From Hyphomonadaceae bacterium (GTDB taxonomy: Bacteria; Pseudomonadota; Alphaproteobacteria; Caulobacterales; Aquidulcibacteraceae), in NCBI GenBank assembly GCA_019753105.1, contig JAIELJ010000009.1:223486-287485 (forward strand): DNA of 64,000 nucleotides, written 5' to 3'. Below, one piece after another: positions 29,602-40,920 of the stretch (position 1 is its first letter; each line of letters starts with the position of its first letter). Under the pieces are notes generated by a model. It ran no database searches, had not been told where the DNA came from, and saw only the letters and a program-made list of their open reading frames with translations. The translations under genes were made by a program, and so were the position numbers.

Positions 29602-30855
29602 ATGACGATGGTTGCCGATCCCGTGAGCCTGCCCCAGACGCCGCCCAGCGCCAGCGTAAGCGACGTCAACGCGTTGCGCGCGCCAGCAACCGCCAAGGCA
29701 GTTCTGCTGGGATTGCGTCAAGTCCGCGGCGGTGTGGTGCGCGTCGCCTATCCTGACGGCGGGGAGCATAGTTATGGCGACGGCGCGGGCGTGGTCATCG
29801 CGCTTCGTGTTAAAGATTGGCGCTTCGCGCGCCGCGTTGTGACGAATGGCGATATCGGGCTGGCCGAAGGCTTCATGGCAGGCGAGTGGGAGACGGACGA
29901 TCTTCCCGCCCTGCTCACGCTTCTCGCCGACAACATCGAGCGCTTCCAGCGCCTGCTTGAGGGCAGCGCGCTTGGCAAAGCCGCAAACTGGCTGCGTCAC
30001 ATCATGCGCCCGAACACGCGCAGCGGCTCGCGCAAAAACATCCTTGAACACTATGACCTCGGCAATCGCTTCTATGAGGCTTGGCTCGATCGCACGATGA
30101 CATATTCGTCCGCGCGCTTCGATGACGCGCTCGTGAAGGATCTAGAATCCGGCCAGATCGCCAAGTATCGCGCGCTCGCCGAGCAGCTGGAGCTCAAACC
30201 GGACGAGCACGTGCTTGAGATCGGCTGCGGCTGGGGCGGCTTCGCCGAATTCGCGGCGCGCGAATATGGCGTACGCGTGACGGGCATCACGATCTCAGAC
30301 GAGCAATTGGACTATGCACGGGATCGCATCGAGCGTGCGGGTCTCGCCGATCGCGTCGAAATCCGCCGGCAGGATTATCGCGATGTCGAGGGACAGTTCG
30401 ACAAAGTCGTCTCCATCGAAATGTTCGAAGCTGTCGGTGAGAAATATTGGCCGGCCTATTTCGGCAAGATCAATGATGTGCTGAAGCCGGGTGGTCGCGC
30501 CAGTCTTCAGATCATCACCATCGACAATCGCCTCTTCGATAAGTATCGCCGTCGCGCCGATTTCATTCAGCGTTATGTGTTTCCGGGCGGCATGCTCGTC
30601 AGCATGGATCGGCTGAAGCAAGAAACGGCCAATGCCGGCTTGGCGTGGAGGCGCGTCGAGGCCTTTGGCCAGTCCTATGCCGATACACTCTCCGAATGGG
30701 CCAGGCGCTTCACCGCCAAGTGGCAAGACATCCGCGCAATGGGCTTTGACGAGCGCTTCAAGCAGTTCTGGTTGTTCTATCTCGGCTATTGCGAAGCCGG
30801 GTTCCGGACCGGACGAACGGATGTTGTGCAGGTTGCACTTGCGAAGCCCGTCTGA
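29602..30855 (+). CDS. cfa: Cyclopropane-fatty-acyl-phospholipid synthase family (ORF opens at 29539)
   Basis: NILEHYDLGNRFYEAWLDRTMTYSSARF; VLEIGCGWGGFAEFAAREYGVRVTGITIS. Confidence 0.93.
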   Translation: MTMVADPVSLPQTPPSASVSDVNALRAPATAKAVLLGLRQVRGGVVRVAYPDGGEHSYGDGAGVVIALRVKDWRFARRVVTNGDIGLAEGFMAGEWETDDLPALLTLLADNIERFQRLLEGSALGKAANWLRHIMRPNTRSGSRKNILEHYDLGNRFYEAWLDRTMTYSSARFDDALVKDLESGQIAKYRALAEQLELKPDEHVLEIGCGWGGFAEFAAREYGVRVTGITISDEQLDYARDRIERAGLADRVEIRRQDYRDVEGQFDKVVSIEMFEAVGEKYWPAYFGKINDVLKPGGRASLQIITIDNRLFDKYRRRADFIQRYVFPGGMLVSMDRLKQETANAGLAWRRVEAFGQSYADTLSEWARRFTAKWQDIRAMGFDERFKQFWLFYLGYCEAGFRTGRTDVVQVALAKPV

Positions 30856-30894
30856 GGCTTGAAGCGGGTTCAAGCCAGGCCTAGCGTCGGGCTT

Positions 30895-31743
30895 ATGTCC
30901 AAAACCGATCCTGTCGTGTCTCCAGGCTGGCTCGCGGAGCACATCAACGCGCCCGATCTGCGCATTGTCGACGCAAGCTGGTTTTTGCCAGGCGATCAGC
31001 GCGACGCAAAGAGCCTCTACGAAACCCGCCGCATCCCTGGCGCGATTTTCTTCGATATCGATGAGATCAGCGACACAGAGAACAGCTTGCCGCACATGCT
31101 GCCGTCGCCGGAGAAGTTTGCGTCGCGGATGAAACGCCTCGGCATCGGCGATGGCTGCCGCATTGTCGTCTATGACAGCCAAGGTTTGTTCTCCGCAGCG
31201 CGCGTGTGGTGGACGTTCCGCGTCATGGGCCATGAAGACGTGACCGTACTTGATGGCGGCTTTCCTGCTTGGGAGCGCGGCGGCTACGAGATCGAAACCG
31301 GCCCGCCACAGCACCGTATGGAACGCCACTTCACCGCGCGCATGCGCAGCGATCTGGTCCGCGATCTCGCCGACATGCGCCGCGCCGTCGAAGGCGGCGC
31401 CAACATTCTCGATGCGCGTCCTGCGCCCCGCTTCCGTGGAGAGGCGCCAGAGCCGCGCGTAGGCTTGAAGAGCGGTCACATGCCGGGTGCGAAGAGCGTG
31501 CCGTCGGGCTCTCTGGTGAACGAGAACGGCCAGTTGCGGAGCGCCGATGAACTGCGCGCGATCTTCTCAAGCGCTGGCGCCGATCCCGCCAAGCCCGCGC
31601 TCTGCACCTGCGGCTCCGGCATCACCGCCGCTATCATAGCACTCGCGCTCGCACGCCTCGGACGCTGGGACGCTGCTGTCTACGATGGATCCTGGGCCGA
31701 ATGGGGTTCGCGCGACGACACGCCAATCGCGGTCAACACGTAA
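30895..31743 (+). CDS. sseA: 3-mercaptopyruvate/thiosulfate sulfurtransferase
   Basis: Two rhodanese domains; active-site loop CTCGSGITAA; RRIPGAIFFDIDEISD. Confidence 0.95.
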   Translation: MSKTDPVVSPGWLAEHINAPDLRIVDASWFLPGDQRDAKSLYETRRIPGAIFFDIDEISDTENSLPHMLPSPEKFASRMKRLGIGDGCRIVVYDSQGLFSAARVWWTFRVMGHEDVTVLDGGFPAWERGGYEIETGPPQHRMERHFTARMRSDLVRDLADMRRAVEGGANILDARPAPRFRGEAPEPRVGLKSGHMPGAKSVPSGSLVNENGQLRSADELRAIFSSAGADPAKPALCTCGSGITAAIIALALARLGRWDAAVYDGSWAEWGSRDDTPIAVNT

Positions 31744-31745
31744 GC

Positions 31746-31822
31746 TGGCGCGCCCAGCAGGACTCGAACCTGCAACCGGCCGCTTAGAAGGCGGCTGCTC
31801 TATCCAGTTGAGCTATGGGCGC
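31746..31822 (-). tRNA. tRNA-Arg(TCT), CCA encoded
   Basis: GCGCCCATAGCTCAACTGGATAGAGCAGCCGCCTTCTAAGCGGCCGGTTGCAGGTTCGAGTCCTGCTGGGCGCGCCA; anticodon TCT. Confidence 0.97.
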
Positions 31823-31832
31823 GTGTTAGGGG

Positions 31833-31923
31833 TTAGGTTTTAGGGACTGGGGACTAGGGGCGCAAACCGTGGCGCGTACCTGCCATCACCCCTAGTCCCT
31901 AGAACCCAGTCCCTAGAACCTAG
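31833..31923. repeat. Imperfect inverted repeat of GGGACTAGGGG/TAGGTTCTAGGGACTGGG units
   Basis: TTAGGTTTTAGGGACTGGGGACTAGGGG (31833-31860) versus CCCCTAGTCCCTAGAACCCAGTCCCTAGAACCTAG (31889-31923). Confidence 0.75.
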
Positions 31924-32225
31924 TGTGACCAGGGTTCTCTGCGGCGGAACGCGAAATTGTCGCTGTAGGATTTGATCTGACGCGCGGGCTCCGGCGTCTC
32001 GATCACCTGATGCGGGATCGTATGCGCGCGCGCGAACTCGATAGCGGCTTCTTTGCTGTCGAAGCGGATGCGCACTTGCCCGTCCGGATCGGCGGAGCTG
32101 ATCCAACCCATCAACGGCTCGGGCCGCGGCGCCATTGTCGGTTCGAACTCCAAGAGCCACACCTTGGTCGCGGCTTTGCCGGACTGCATGGCGTTCTTGG
32201 CGGGGCGGTATATCCTGGCGAGCAT
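31920..32225 (-). CDS. NADH:ubiquinone oxidoreductase accessory subunit (NDUFS4/ETC_C1-type)
   Basis: ARIYRPAKNAMQSGKAATKVWLLEFEP...PLMGWISSADPDGQVRIRFDSKEAAIEFARAHTIPHQVIE...SYSDNFAFRRREPWSH. Confidence 0.92.
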   Translation of the reverse strand: MLARIYRPAKNAMQSGKAATKVWLLEFEPTMAPRPEPLMGWISSADPDGQVRIRFDSKEAAIEFARAHTIPHQVIETPEPARQIKSYSDNFAFRRREPWSH

Positions 32226-32259
32226 GGCCGTGAGCTACCGCGCTGCGCGCAAAATGAAA

Positions 32260-32281
32260 AGGGCGGCCCAGTGGCCGCCCT
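32260..32281 (-). terminator. Rho-independent terminator of the HU gene
   Basis: Minus strand AGGGCGGCCACTGGGCCGCCCTTTTCATTTT. Confidence 0.85.
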
Positions 32282-32306
32282 CTCCGCAACGCAGCGCGTA
32301 CGCCGC

Positions 32307-32579
32307 CTAGTTCAGCGTATCCTTCAGCGCCTTGCCCGGCTTGAAGCGCGCCTTCTTGGCGGCTGGCACTTTTACCTCTTCACCCGTCTGCGGGTTGCGC
32401 GCGGTGCGGGCGGCCGTGTCCTTCACGTCGAATACGCCGAACGCCGGCAGGCGGACATCGTCGCCACGCTTCAGCGCCGCAGTGAGCGCCTCGAACACGG
32501 CGTTGACCGCCTCTTCGCCCTTTTGCTTGGACTCGCCCATCCGCTCGGCGACGTCGGCGACCAGTTCTGCTTTGTTCAT
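32307..32579 (-). CDS. hup: HU-family DNA-binding protein
   Basis: MNKAELVADVAERMGESKQKGEEAVNAVFEALTAALKRGDDVRLPAFGVFDVKDTAARTARNPQTGEEVKVPAAKKARFKPGKALKDTLN. Confidence 0.96.
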   Translation of the reverse strand: MNKAELVADVAERMGESKQKGEEAVNAVFEALTAALKRGDDVRLPAFGVFDVKDTAARTARNPQTGEEVKVPAAKKARFKPGKALKDTLN

Positions 32580-32646
32580 TCTGAAACCCCCTAAGGCTCG
32601 TTTTGCGCCGAATCCGGCTGTGTTCTGGGCCGACGCTAGAAGCAGA

Positions 32647-32677
32647 AAGGCCCGGGGCGCAAGCGCCACCGGGCCTT
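32647..32677 (-). terminator. Rho-independent terminator downstream of lon
   Basis: AAGGCCCGG...CCGGGCCTT with T-rich tail on the minus strand, 35 nt after the lon stop. Confidence 0.7.
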
Positions 32678-32711
32678 GTTTCAGCGCGGAAACGAGGTTC
32701 CCGCGCCTTAT

Positions 32712-35108
32712 TTAGTGAGGCCGAGCCTCGCGACCCTCGCCGCCTTCACTCCGGCGGGTCTCGGCGAGTTCGTCCTCGTCGGTCCACTCGATCGGCGTCA
32801 GCGGCGCAGTAAGCGCCTTGGCCAGAACTTCATCCACGGTCGACACTGGGATGATCTCAAGGCCCTGCTTCACGTTCTCTGGGATCTCGGCGAGATCCTT
32901 TTCATTGTCCTTCGGGATCAGCACCGTCTTCACGCCGCCACGCAGCGCAGCCAACAGCTTTTCCTTCAGGCCACCGATGGGCAGCACGCGCCCGCGGAGC
33001 GTGATCTCGCCGGTCATGGCGATATCCTTGCGGATTGGCACGCCCGTGAGCACCGAGACGATTGCCGTCGCCATCGCTACACCCGCAGACGGACCGTCCT
33101 TGGGCGTGGCGCCCTCCGGCACGTGCACGTGAATGTCACGCGTGCGGAAGAGCGGCGGCTTCACACCAAAGTGGACAGCCCGCGAGCGCACATAAGAAGA
33201 CGCCGCCGAGATCGACTCCTTCATCACGTCGCGCAGATTGCCAGTGACGGTCATCATGCCCTTCCCGGGCATAGAAACCGCTTCGATCGTCAGCAAATCG
33301 CCGCCGACTTCCGTCCACGCAAGGCCGGTAATGACGCCAACCCGATCTTCGAGATCGGTCTCGCCGAAGCGATACTTCCAGACGCCAGCGAAGTCCGGCA
33401 GGTTTTCTGCCGTAATCGCGACAGTCGTCGCCTTCTTCTGCTCCAGCTGACGAACCGCTTTGCGCGCCAGATTGCCGATCTCGCGCTCAAGCGAGCGGAC
33501 GCCCGCTTCACGCGTATAACGGCGGATCAGATCGCGCAGCGCATCGTCTGCTACGCTGAACTCTTCCTGCTTCAGGCCATTGTTTTCGTACTGCTTGGGC
33601 AGCAGGTGGCGCTTGGCGATCTCAAGCTTTTCATCTTCCGTGTAGCCAGGGATGCGGATGATCTCCATCCGGTCCAGCAAAGGCTGCGGCATGTTCAAGC
33701 TGTTGGCCGTGGTGATGAACAACACGTCCGAGAGATCGTAGTCCACTTCGAGGTAGTGGTCGTTGAACGTGGAGTTTTGCTCCGGGTCCAACACTTCGAG
33801 CAAAGCCGCCGCCGGATCGCCGCGATAATCGGCGCCGAGCTTATCGATTTCATCGAGCAAGAAGAGCGGGTTTTGTGTCTTCGCCTTCTTCATCGACTGG
33901 ATCACGCGGCCCGGCATCGAGCCAATGTATGTGCGGCGGTGACCACGGATTTCCGCTTCATCACGCACGCCGCCAAGCGACATGCGCACGAAGTCGCGGC
34001 CGGTCGCTTTCGCGATCGAACGGCCGAGCGACGTTTTGCCGACGCCCGGAGGGCCAACGAGGCAGAGGATCGGGCCACGCAGCTTGTTGGTGCGCGCCTG
34101 CACCGCGAGATATTCGAGAATGCGGTCTTTGACCTTCTCAAGCCCGTAGTGATCCTCATCGAGGATCGCTTGCGCAGCGTCGATATCCTTCTTGACCTTC
34201 TTCTTGTTGCCCCACGGGAGCGACAGCAGCCAATCGAGATAATTGCGCACCACCGTCGATTCCGCCGACATCGGGCTCATCTGGCGGAGCTTCTTCATCT
34301 CCGCTTCGGCCTTAGTCTTGGCTTCCTTCGACAGCTTCGTGTTCTTGATCCGGTTTTCGAGCTCAGCGATGTCTTCGCGGCCTTCATCGCCGTCGCCCAG
34401 CTCGCGCTGGATCGCCTTCATCTGCTCGTTCAAATAATATTCGCGCTGCGTCTTCTCCATCTGACGCTTCACGCGGTTGCGGATCTTGCGCTCGACTTGG
34501 AGCATCGAGACCTCGCCCTCGATCAGCGACATGATCCGTTCGAGACGTTGCGTGACATCCGTCAGCTCAAGCAGCGCCTGCTTGTCCGGGATCTTGATGC
34601 TGAGTTGGCCGGCGATCGTATCCGCGAGACGCGACGGCTCGGAAATTTGCGCGATCGCTTGATGCACTTCCGGCTGCGTCTTGCGGGACATCTTCACGTA
34701 GTTGTCCCATTGGTCGATCACCGCGCGTGCAATCGCGCGCGACTCTGGAGTGTCCTCGTTCTCTTCGGCGATCTCCTCGATCTCCGCTTCGAAGAAGCCA
34801 TCGTTCTCCGTGAATTCGGTGATGCGGGCGCGATAGCCGCCTTCGACCAGCACGCGCACCGTGCCGTCGGGCAGCTTCAGCAACTGCACAACGGTGGCGA
34901 CCGTGCCGATCTTGAAGATGCGGTCCGTTGTCGGTTCATCTTCCGACGCGTCGATCTGCGCGGCGAGAAGGATCTGTTTGTCCTTCTTCATCACCTCATC
35001 AAGCGCGCGGACGGATTTCTCACGGCCCACGAATAGCGGCGCCGCCATCTTCGGATAAACGACGATGTCGCGCAGAGGCAGAACGGGAAGAACGCGGCTC
35101 TCGGCCAT
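32712..35108 (-). CDS. lon: ATP-dependent protease Lon
   Basis: 798 aa; [32 protein letters not shown], catalytic [14 protein letters not shown]. Confidence 0.98.
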   Translation of the reverse strand: MAESRVLPVLPLRDIVVYPKMAAPLFVGREKSVRALDEVMKKDKQILLAAQIDASEDEPTTDRIFKIGTVATVVQLLKLPDGTVRVLVEGGYRARITEFTENDGFFEAEIEEIAEENEDTPESRAIARAVIDQWDNYVKMSRKTQPEVHQAIAQISEPSRLADTIAGQLSIKIPDKQALLELTDVTQRLERIMSLIEGEVSMLQVERKIRNRVKRQMEKTQREYYLNEQMKAIQRELGDGDEGREDIAELENRIKNTKLSKEAKTKAEAEMKKLRQMSPMSAESTVVRNYLDWLLSLPWGNKKKVKKDIDAAQAILDEDHYGLEKVKDRILEYLAVQARTNKLRGPILCLVGPPGVGKTSLGRSIAKATGRDFVRMSLGGVRDEAEIRGHRRTYIGSMPGRVIQSMKKAKTQNPLFLLDEIDKLGADYRGDPAAALLEVLDPEQNSTFNDHYLEVDYDLSDVLFITTANSLNMPQPLLDRMEIIRIPGYTEDEKLEIAKRHLLPKQYENNGLKQEEFSVADDALRDLIRRYTREAGVRSLEREIGNLARKAVRQLEQKKATTVAITAENLPDFAGVWKYRFGETDLEDRVGVITGLAWTEVGGDLLTIEAVSMPGKGMMTVTGNLRDVMKESISAASSYVRSRAVHFGVKPPLFRTRDIHVHVPEGATPKDGPSAGVAMATAIVSVLTGVPIRKDIAMTGEITLRGRVLPIGGLKEKLLAALRGGVKTVLIPKDNEKDLAEIPENVKQGLEIIPVSTVDEVLAKALTAPLTPIEWTDEDELAETRRSEGGEGREARPH

Positions 35109-35389
35109 CTTTAGCTCCTTTGGCGCCTAAGCCCGGGAAACCCCGGCGCGAGCGCCATTAACGAATGAAAATGTGGAAGCGTTCGGCCCTTCCTTCAAGT
35201 GCAGCCCAATGCTGTGCTGTGGAGGCGCTCAGAACGTAGCGAGTTCCCGCGCCTGAAGGGCCAAGAACCGGACGATTCGTCCTAATGTTCGGTTGGCGTT
35301 CAGCTTCATGGCAGCGAAAGCAGCGCCGAAGCGACTGCAGCGCGCATTTGGGAACGCGTCGCCGTCGCGTCAATCGCCCCAAACGCAAA

Positions 35390-35417
35390 GCGCCCTTTCC
35401 GCGAACGGAAAGGGCGC
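35390..35417 (-). terminator. Rho-independent terminator downstream of clpX
   Basis: 12-bp perfect stem GCGCCCTTTCCG-CGAA-CGGAAAGGGCGC, then TTTGCGTTT on the minus strand. Confidence 0.8.
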
Positions 35418-35442
35418 CGCTTAAGTTGTTTCGCTCTTGAGC

Positions 35443-36717
35443 TTAGCTCGCAGCGCTGGTTGAGCCATCGCGGCGCTCGGCCGAATGAATCTGCAGCGGC
35501 TTGGCCCGGCCTTCGACAACGTCGGCCGAAACGACCACCTCTTCGACACTCGTCATGGTGGGCAGTTCGAACATTGTGTCGAGCAGGATGCCTTCGAGGA
35601 TCGAACGCAGACCACGCGCGCCAGTCTTGCGTTGGATCGCCTTGCGGGCAATCGCAGAGAGCGCATCGTTCGGGAACGAGAGCTTGACGTTCTCCATCTC
35701 GAACATGCGCTGATACTGCTTCACCAGCGCGTTCTTCGGCTCGGTGAGGATCGTGATCAGCGCCGGCTCATCGAGGTCTTCAAGCGTCGCCAGCACTGGC
35801 AGACGGCCGACGAATTCTGGAATCAGACCGAACTTCAGCAGATCGTCCGGTTCGATTTCGCGGAGGATCTCGCCGGTGCGGCGATCTTCTTCGTCACGAA
35901 CCTTGGCGCCGAAACCAATCGACGATCCCCGGCCACGCGCGCTGATGATCTTGTCGAGACCAGCAAATGCGCCGCCGCAGATGAACAGGATGTTCGTCGT
36001 GTCGACTTGCAGGAATTCCTGCTGCGGATGCTTGCGGCCGCCTTGTGGCGGAACGCTAGCGACCGTGCCTTCCATGATCTTCAACAGCGCTTGCTGTACG
36101 CCTTCGCCCGACACGTCGCGGGTGATCGAAGGATTGTCAGACTTGCGCGAAATCTTGTCGACTTCGTCGATGTAAACGATGCCGCGCTGCGCGCGCTCGA
36201 CGTTATAGTCGGCCGACTGCAGCAACTTCAGAATGATGTTCTCGACGTCTTCACCGACATAACCGGCTTCCGTCAGCGTCGTGGCGTCCGCCATCGTAAA
36301 CGGCACGTCGATGATGCGCGCCAATGTCTGGGCGAGCAGCGTCTTGCCGCAGCCTGTCGGGCCGATCAGCAGGATGTTCGACTTCGCCAGCTCGACATCG
36401 CCATTCTTAGAGGCGTGGTTCAGGCGCTTGTAGTGATTGTGAACGGCGACGGAGAGCACGCGCTTGGCGTGATCTTGGCCGACAACGTAATCGTCGAGGA
36501 CGCCTTTGATCTCCTTCGGAGACGGCACGCCTTCCTTCGACTTCACGAGAGAAGTTTTGTGCTCCTCCCGGATGATGTCCATGCAGAGCTCAACGCATTC
36601 ATCGCAGATGAACACGGTCGGGCCCGCAATTAGCTTGCGGACCTCATGCTGGCTCTTGCCGCAGAATGAACAGTAGAGAGTGTTTTTCGACTCTCCGCCT
36701 GTGGCGCCTTTGCTCAT
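35443..36717 (-). CDS. clpX: Clp protease ATP-binding subunit ClpX
   Basis: Zinc finger [18 protein letters not shown]...[28 protein letters not shown]. Confidence 0.98.
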   Translation of the reverse strand: MSKGATGGESKNTLYCSFCGKSQHEVRKLIAGPTVFICDECVELCMDIIREEHKTSLVKSKEGVPSPKEIKGVLDDYVVGQDHAKRVLSVAVHNHYKRLNHASKNGDVELAKSNILLIGPTGCGKTLLAQTLARIIDVPFTMADATTLTEAGYVGEDVENIILKLLQSADYNVERAQRGIVYIDEVDKISRKSDNPSITRDVSGEGVQQALLKIMEGTVASVPPQGGRKHPQQEFLQVDTTNILFICGGAFAGLDKIISARGRGSSIGFGAKVRDEEDRRTGEILREIEPDDLLKFGLIPEFVGRLPVLATLEDLDEPALITILTEPKNALVKQYQRMFEMENVKLSFPNDALSAIARKAIQRKTGARGLRSILEGILLDTMFELPTMTSVEEVVVSADVVEGRAKPLQIHSAERRDGSTSAAS

Positions 36718-37092
36718 TAGCGATCCTTCGAGGGAGTGCCCCCAGCCTCTCGATAGTTAGGGAAAACGGCAGCCGTAAGACCCCCGCTGACACCCATCCG
36801 TCACAGAACCTGGACTGCGATCCCTTTCAAAAGCGTTCACCACCCCACCACCCGAGGCGAGGCCTATTCGATCATAGCAAGGATGGGGCCGCAATGACCG
36901 CGCCGGAGCGTCGCTCCTCAACCGGTCAGTGGATAAAGGCAGCTAGGACGCTGCTCTACTTCTCATAACCCACCGGGGGCATCCCTGAGTGATCGGACAT
37001 GGCCCCAAATCGCCGCGGGTTCAAGTGCAGAGCGCCGGAACGACCACGAGGGCCGCCCGGCGCTCCAGACTGACAGAACACATTCCTTGGGA

Positions 37093-37974
37093 TTAGTTTC
37101 CGCCTCGAATGGCGCGCTGAATGCCACGACGCTGGAACGAGGCGTCCCGGTTCGTCGGCGAGGTGTATAGCCCCTCCAGGTAGGCCTGATCCCAATCAGT
37201 CAGCGTAAGTTGGGCGTTTCCGGGAGAACCGTCCTGGAACGCATTCAAGATCGTTGGGTAAGCCGACGTATCGGCCGTAGGGTCAAGCTGCGCCAGCGCT
37301 GCCATGGAGATGTAGTCGGCGAGCGTATCGACCCGCATGCCCGCCACCCGGGTGGAATCGACCACAATGATCGCGCGCGTGAAGACCTGCTGCGTCGCGT
37401 TCTCAATCCGCGATCCGCCTGCCGAAGTGGTTACAGCGGGAGGGCCGCCGATCCCACGCCGGTCTCGCGCAACCGCGCCAGTTTCATCGGCCGCGGCTGA
37501 GACGTGCCACCACCGCACAGCCCGCGGCGTGGAAGCGAAGTCCTCGAGCGCCGTACGTCCGCGGCTAACGCCGTCCGTGACGTGATAGGCAAGCACCCGG
37601 CGATATTCTTCGACCAGCACCCGCGCCACTTGATCGGAATCTGTGGTGAAGATGACCAGTAGGTTGGGCGAACACCCAGGCTGGCCTAGGTCAACGCTGA
37701 GTGAATCAGCGTGTGTGGCAATGCGATCAATAACGGCCTGGGCCTGCGGCCCGCGCATGCCCATGACACCGATGCAGAGGCGCCCGCCCCAAACCGCGAT
37801 CTGGTCGGTTCGACCGGCCTCGACGGTTACAGCGCCAACAAATGAGCGAATGGCCTCGTCAACGCCCTCTGCGCGGACGACGACCTCCTCTTCCGGAGGG
37901 TTCTCCTGAGCGAGCGCGCTTAACGGAGCGAGCGTCAGGCAGGTCAGGGCGGCGAGTACATGCTTCAGTGACAT
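37093..37974 (-). CDS. Hypothetical exported protein between clpX and clpP (ORF opens at 37989)
   Basis: Signal peptide MSLKHVLAALTCLTLAPLSALAQ; C-terminal DPTADTSAYPTILNAFQDG...LTDWDQAYLEGLYTS. Confidence 0.75.
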   Translation of the reverse strand: MSLKHVLAALTCLTLAPLSALAQENPPEEEVVVRAEGVDEAIRSFVGAVTVEAGRTDQIAVWGGRLCIGVMGMRGPQAQAVIDRIATHADSLSVDLGQPGCSPNLLVIFTTDSDQVARVLVEEYRRVLAYHVTDGVSRGRTALEDFASTPRAVRWWHVSAAADETGAVARDRRGIGGPPAVTTSAGGSRIENATQQVFTRAIIVVDSTRVAGMRVDTLADYISMAALAQLDPTADTSAYPTILNAFQDGSPGNAQLTLTDWDQAYLEGLYTSPTNRDASFQRRGIQRAIRGGN

Positions 37975-38095
37975 CAGGCGTCTCCTCACAGGCGAATGTG
38001 AGACTCGCCGTATCGACTATCAATATGAAATCCGACTAATGCCGCTCGCATGCGACGAAAGCCTTTCGCCGCTCAAAGGCGGCGAATTCGTGGCG

Positions 38096-38719
38096 TTAGC
38101 CTTCCGGCTGTTCGCGCTTCTCGTAAACGCGATCGACGATGCCAAACGCGCGGGCGTCTTCGGCGGTCATAAAGTGATCGCGGTCCAGCGTCTTCTCGAC
38201 CCGCTCGTACACTTGGCCCGTGTGTTTGACGTAAATCTCGTTCAGACGGCGCTTGGTGTAGAGGATGTCCTCGGCATGGCGCTCGATATCTGAAGCCGGA
38301 CCGCGGAAGCCGCCGGACGGCTGGTGCACCATAACGCGCGAATTCGGCAAAGCGATGCGCAGGCCTGGCTCGCCGGCGGCGAGCAGCAAGGAACCCATCG
38401 ATGCAGCGAGACCAGTGCAGACCGTGGAAACCGGGCTGCGGATGTATTGCATCGTGTCGTAGATCGCGAGACCGGCGGTCACGTAGCCGCCCGGGCTGTT
38501 GATATACATAGCAATCTCGCGCTTCGGGTTCTCCGACTCCAAGAACAAGAGCTGCGCGGTGACGACCGCCGCGACGGCGTCATCAATGCCGCCGCTGACG
38601 AAGATGATCCGCTCTTTCAACAAGCGCGAGAAGATGTCGTGCTTGTCGTAGCCGCGGCTCGTTTGCTCGACGACCGTCGGGATAATGATGCTGTTCAGAC
38701 GATCCGGATCAAATGACAT
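38096..38719 (-). CDS. clpP: ATP-dependent Clp protease proteolytic subunit (ORF opens at 38899)
   Basis: [54 protein letters not shown]. Confidence 0.98.
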   Translation of the reverse strand: MSFDPDRLNSIIIPTVVEQTSRGYDKHDIFSRLLKERIIFVSGGIDDAVAAVVTAQLLFLESENPKREIAMYINSPGGYVTAGLAIYDTMQYIRSPVSTVCTGLAASMGSLLLAAGEPGLRIALPNSRVMVHQPSGGFRGPASDIERHAEDILYTKRRLNEIYVKHTGQVYERVEKTLDRDHFMTAEDARAFGIVDRVYEKREQPEG

Positions 38720-38837
38720 AACGGCCCTTCGCAAAGCGCACGGAATCACATCCGGCGCGCTCGTCATATTTGACGCCTGACCGGCCCCCGCAAGCCCTCT
38801 GCACTGCGTGAGGCCGGTTAACAAATCCGCCTCGGGC

Positions 38838-40223
38838 TTATTCGCCCTTAGCTTTCTTGGTCTTTTTCGGCTTAGCGACCGGCGGCTCGTCTTCCGCAAA
38901 GAGTTCGTCGCGGCTTACTTCCTGGTTGGTGACCTTCACCAGTTCCATAATGTAATCGACCACCTTCTCTTCGTAGAGCGGCGCGCGGATCTGGGCGAGC
39001 ATGCCCGGATTGCGCTGGTAGGCTTCGAACACTTGGCGCTCTTGGCCAGGGAAGTCGCGGGCTTGCACGGAAATGGCGCGCGCCACCTCTTCGTCGGAAA
39101 CCTCGATCTTGTGCTTGCGGCCAATCTCGGCGAGCAGCAGGCCCAAGCGCACGCGGCGCTCGGCGATGTTGCGATACTCGTCCTTCAGATCATCATCGCT
39201 CTTGCCTTCATCCGACGGATCGGCGCGGCCCTGCGCGCGGTCCTGCTCAACCTGACGCCAGATCTGGTTGAACTCAGCATCGACCATGCGCGGCGGCAGC
39301 TCGAAATCGTGTTCGTCATCGAACGCATCGAACAATGCGCGCTTCGCCTTCACGCGTGATTGCTGCGAGTGCTGCAGTTCGAGACGCTGACGCAGCGCGT
39401 CTTTCACGGCCTTCAGATCATCGAAGCCCAAATCCTTCGCCCACGCATCATCCGGATCGCCCTGCTTCGGCTGGCGGACAGCATTGACCTTCGTCTCAAA
39501 GGTGGCGGCTTTGCCGGCGAGATTCTTGGCTGGATAATCTTCCGGGAACGTCACGTTCAACAAGCGCTCTTCGCCGGCCTTCGCGCCGACGAGTTGCTCT
39601 TCAAAGCCCGGAATGAACTGATTGGAGCCGATAACGAGACGCGCGCCTTGCGCTGCGCCGCCCTCAAAAGCTTCGCCATCAAGCTTGCCCAGGAAGTCGA
39701 TATTGAGTTCGTCGCCATCAGCTGCGGCGCCGGTTTTGTCCTCAAAACCACGCTGCGCTTGCGCCAGTTCTTTCAGTTGTTCTTCAACCTGTTCATCCGT
39801 GACTGCCGTCGTCGGACGCGTGATCGCAATCTTCTTCAGATCAACGGGCTCGAACTCCGGCATCACTTCGAGCGTCAATTCAAACTGCAGATCCTCATCA
39901 CCGGAGACGACCCTGTTGATGTCGCTCTTCACGTCGAGTTCAGGCTGCGATGCGGCGCGGATGTTCTCGAGACTATCGCGCGTCGATTTTTGCACCGCCT
40001 CGTTGATGATGTCCTGCATCATCGACTGGCCGTAAACCTTGCGGATGTGAGACGCCGGCACCTTGCCAGGACGGAATCCGTTGATCTTCACGCGCGGCTG
40101 AACTTCGGCGATCTTGGCGTTGAGTTTCTGCTGCAAGTCGGCTTTTGGCACGACGACTTCGTAAACGCGCAAGAGACCTTCAGAACGGCGCTCGGTGAGC
40201 TGCATGGGATGGGCTTTCGACAT
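38838..40223 (-). CDS. tig: Trigger factor
   Basis: [73 protein letters not shown]. Confidence 0.97.
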   Translation of the reverse strand: MSKAHPMQLTERRSEGLLRVYEVVVPKADLQQKLNAKIAEVQPRVKINGFRPGKVPASHIRKVYGQSMMQDIINEAVQKSTRDSLENIRAASQPELDVKSDINRVVSGDEDLQFELTLEVMPEFEPVDLKKIAITRPTTAVTDEQVEEQLKELAQAQRGFEDKTGAAADGDELNIDFLGKLDGEAFEGGAAQGARLVIGSNQFIPGFEEQLVGAKAGEERLLNVTFPEDYPAKNLAGKAATFETKVNAVRQPKQGDPDDAWAKDLGFDDLKAVKDALRQRLELQHSQQSRVKAKRALFDAFDDEHDFELPPRMVDAEFNQIWRQVEQDRAQGRADPSDEGKSDDDLKDEYRNIAERRVRLGLLLAEIGRKHKIEVSDEEVARAISVQARDFPGQERQVFEAYQRNPGMLAQIRAPLYEEKVVDYIMELVKVTNQEVSRDELFAEDEPPVAKPKKTKKAKGE

Positions 40224-40354
40224 AAGGCTTAAGCACGCTGCAAAAGCTCTGCCGCGCGCCGATGTTAAGAAGCGGCGGCTTATGGCATGGGCGCCCTACC
40301 CTGTCCACGCGCTGACGGCGGCTGCGGCGACGCCCGCTTCACACACGTTTCCGA

Positions 40355-40439
40355 TGGTGCGGACGGCGGGAGTCGAACCCGCACGCCTTGCGGCGCTGGA
40401 ACCTAAATCCAGTGCGTCTGCCAGTTCCGCCACGTCCGC
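40355..40439 (-). tRNA. tRNA-Leu(TAG), CCA encoded
   Basis: GCGGACGTGGCGGAACTGGCAGACGCACTGGATTTAGGTTCCAGCGCCGCAAGGCGTGCGGGTTCGACTCCCGCCGTCCGCACCA; loop TTTAGGT gives anticodon TAG. Confidence 0.95.
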
Positions 40440-40536
40440 ATCGGGCCGCTCCCTTAGGGGCCAATCTGCTCCGCGTCCACCACCCTGAACTCGCCTCTGG
40501 GTTGCATCACAACCTTTGCGTGTTACGCTCGACGCC

Positions 40537-40917
40537 ATGCAGATTCTGTTGGCGTTTGCCGTCCTGCTTTCTCAATCAACAGCGATTGATGGAGACACCC
40601 TCCGCGACGCTTTCGGCGAACGCTATCGTGTTGAAAACATTGATGCGCCAGAGCGCGGATCACGCTCCGAATGCCGCGAAGAACGGCTACTGGCGGAGGC
40701 TGCTTCAGCCTATGTCGCGGCCTGGATCGCCCAAGCCGACCGCGTGGATGCACACCCCACCGGCCGTCGCGATCGCTACGGCCGTGTGGTCGCGCGAATT
40801 GAGATCGACGGCGTCGATCTAGGCGAAACGCTGATTGCGCGTGGCCTCGCCCAGCCCTGGCGGGGCCGAAAGGCAGACTTTTGCTCGGGCGCCTGGCTAT
40901 TGCCCAGAGCGCGCTAA
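40537..40917 (+). CDS. Staphylococcal-nuclease-like (thermonuclease family) protein (ORF opens at 40516)
   Basis: AIDGDTLRDAFGERYRVENIDAPE...RDRYGRVVARIEIDGVDLGETLIARGLAQPW. Confidence 0.85.
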   Translation: MQILLAFAVLLSQSTAIDGDTLRDAFGERYRVENIDAPERGSRSECREERLLAEAASAYVAAWIAQADRVDAHPTGRRDRYGRVVARIEIDGVDLGETLIARGLAQPWRGRKADFCSGAWLLPRAR

Positions 40918-40920
40918 GGT

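Noticed and set aside
32676-35036. 786-aa plus-strand ORF opposite lon
   Set aside because: Antisense shadow of a clearly conserved Lon protease; low-complexity R/H/D-rich translation with no domain signature.
35485-36633. 382-aa plus-strand ORF opposite clpX
   Set aside because: Shadow ORF of ClpX.
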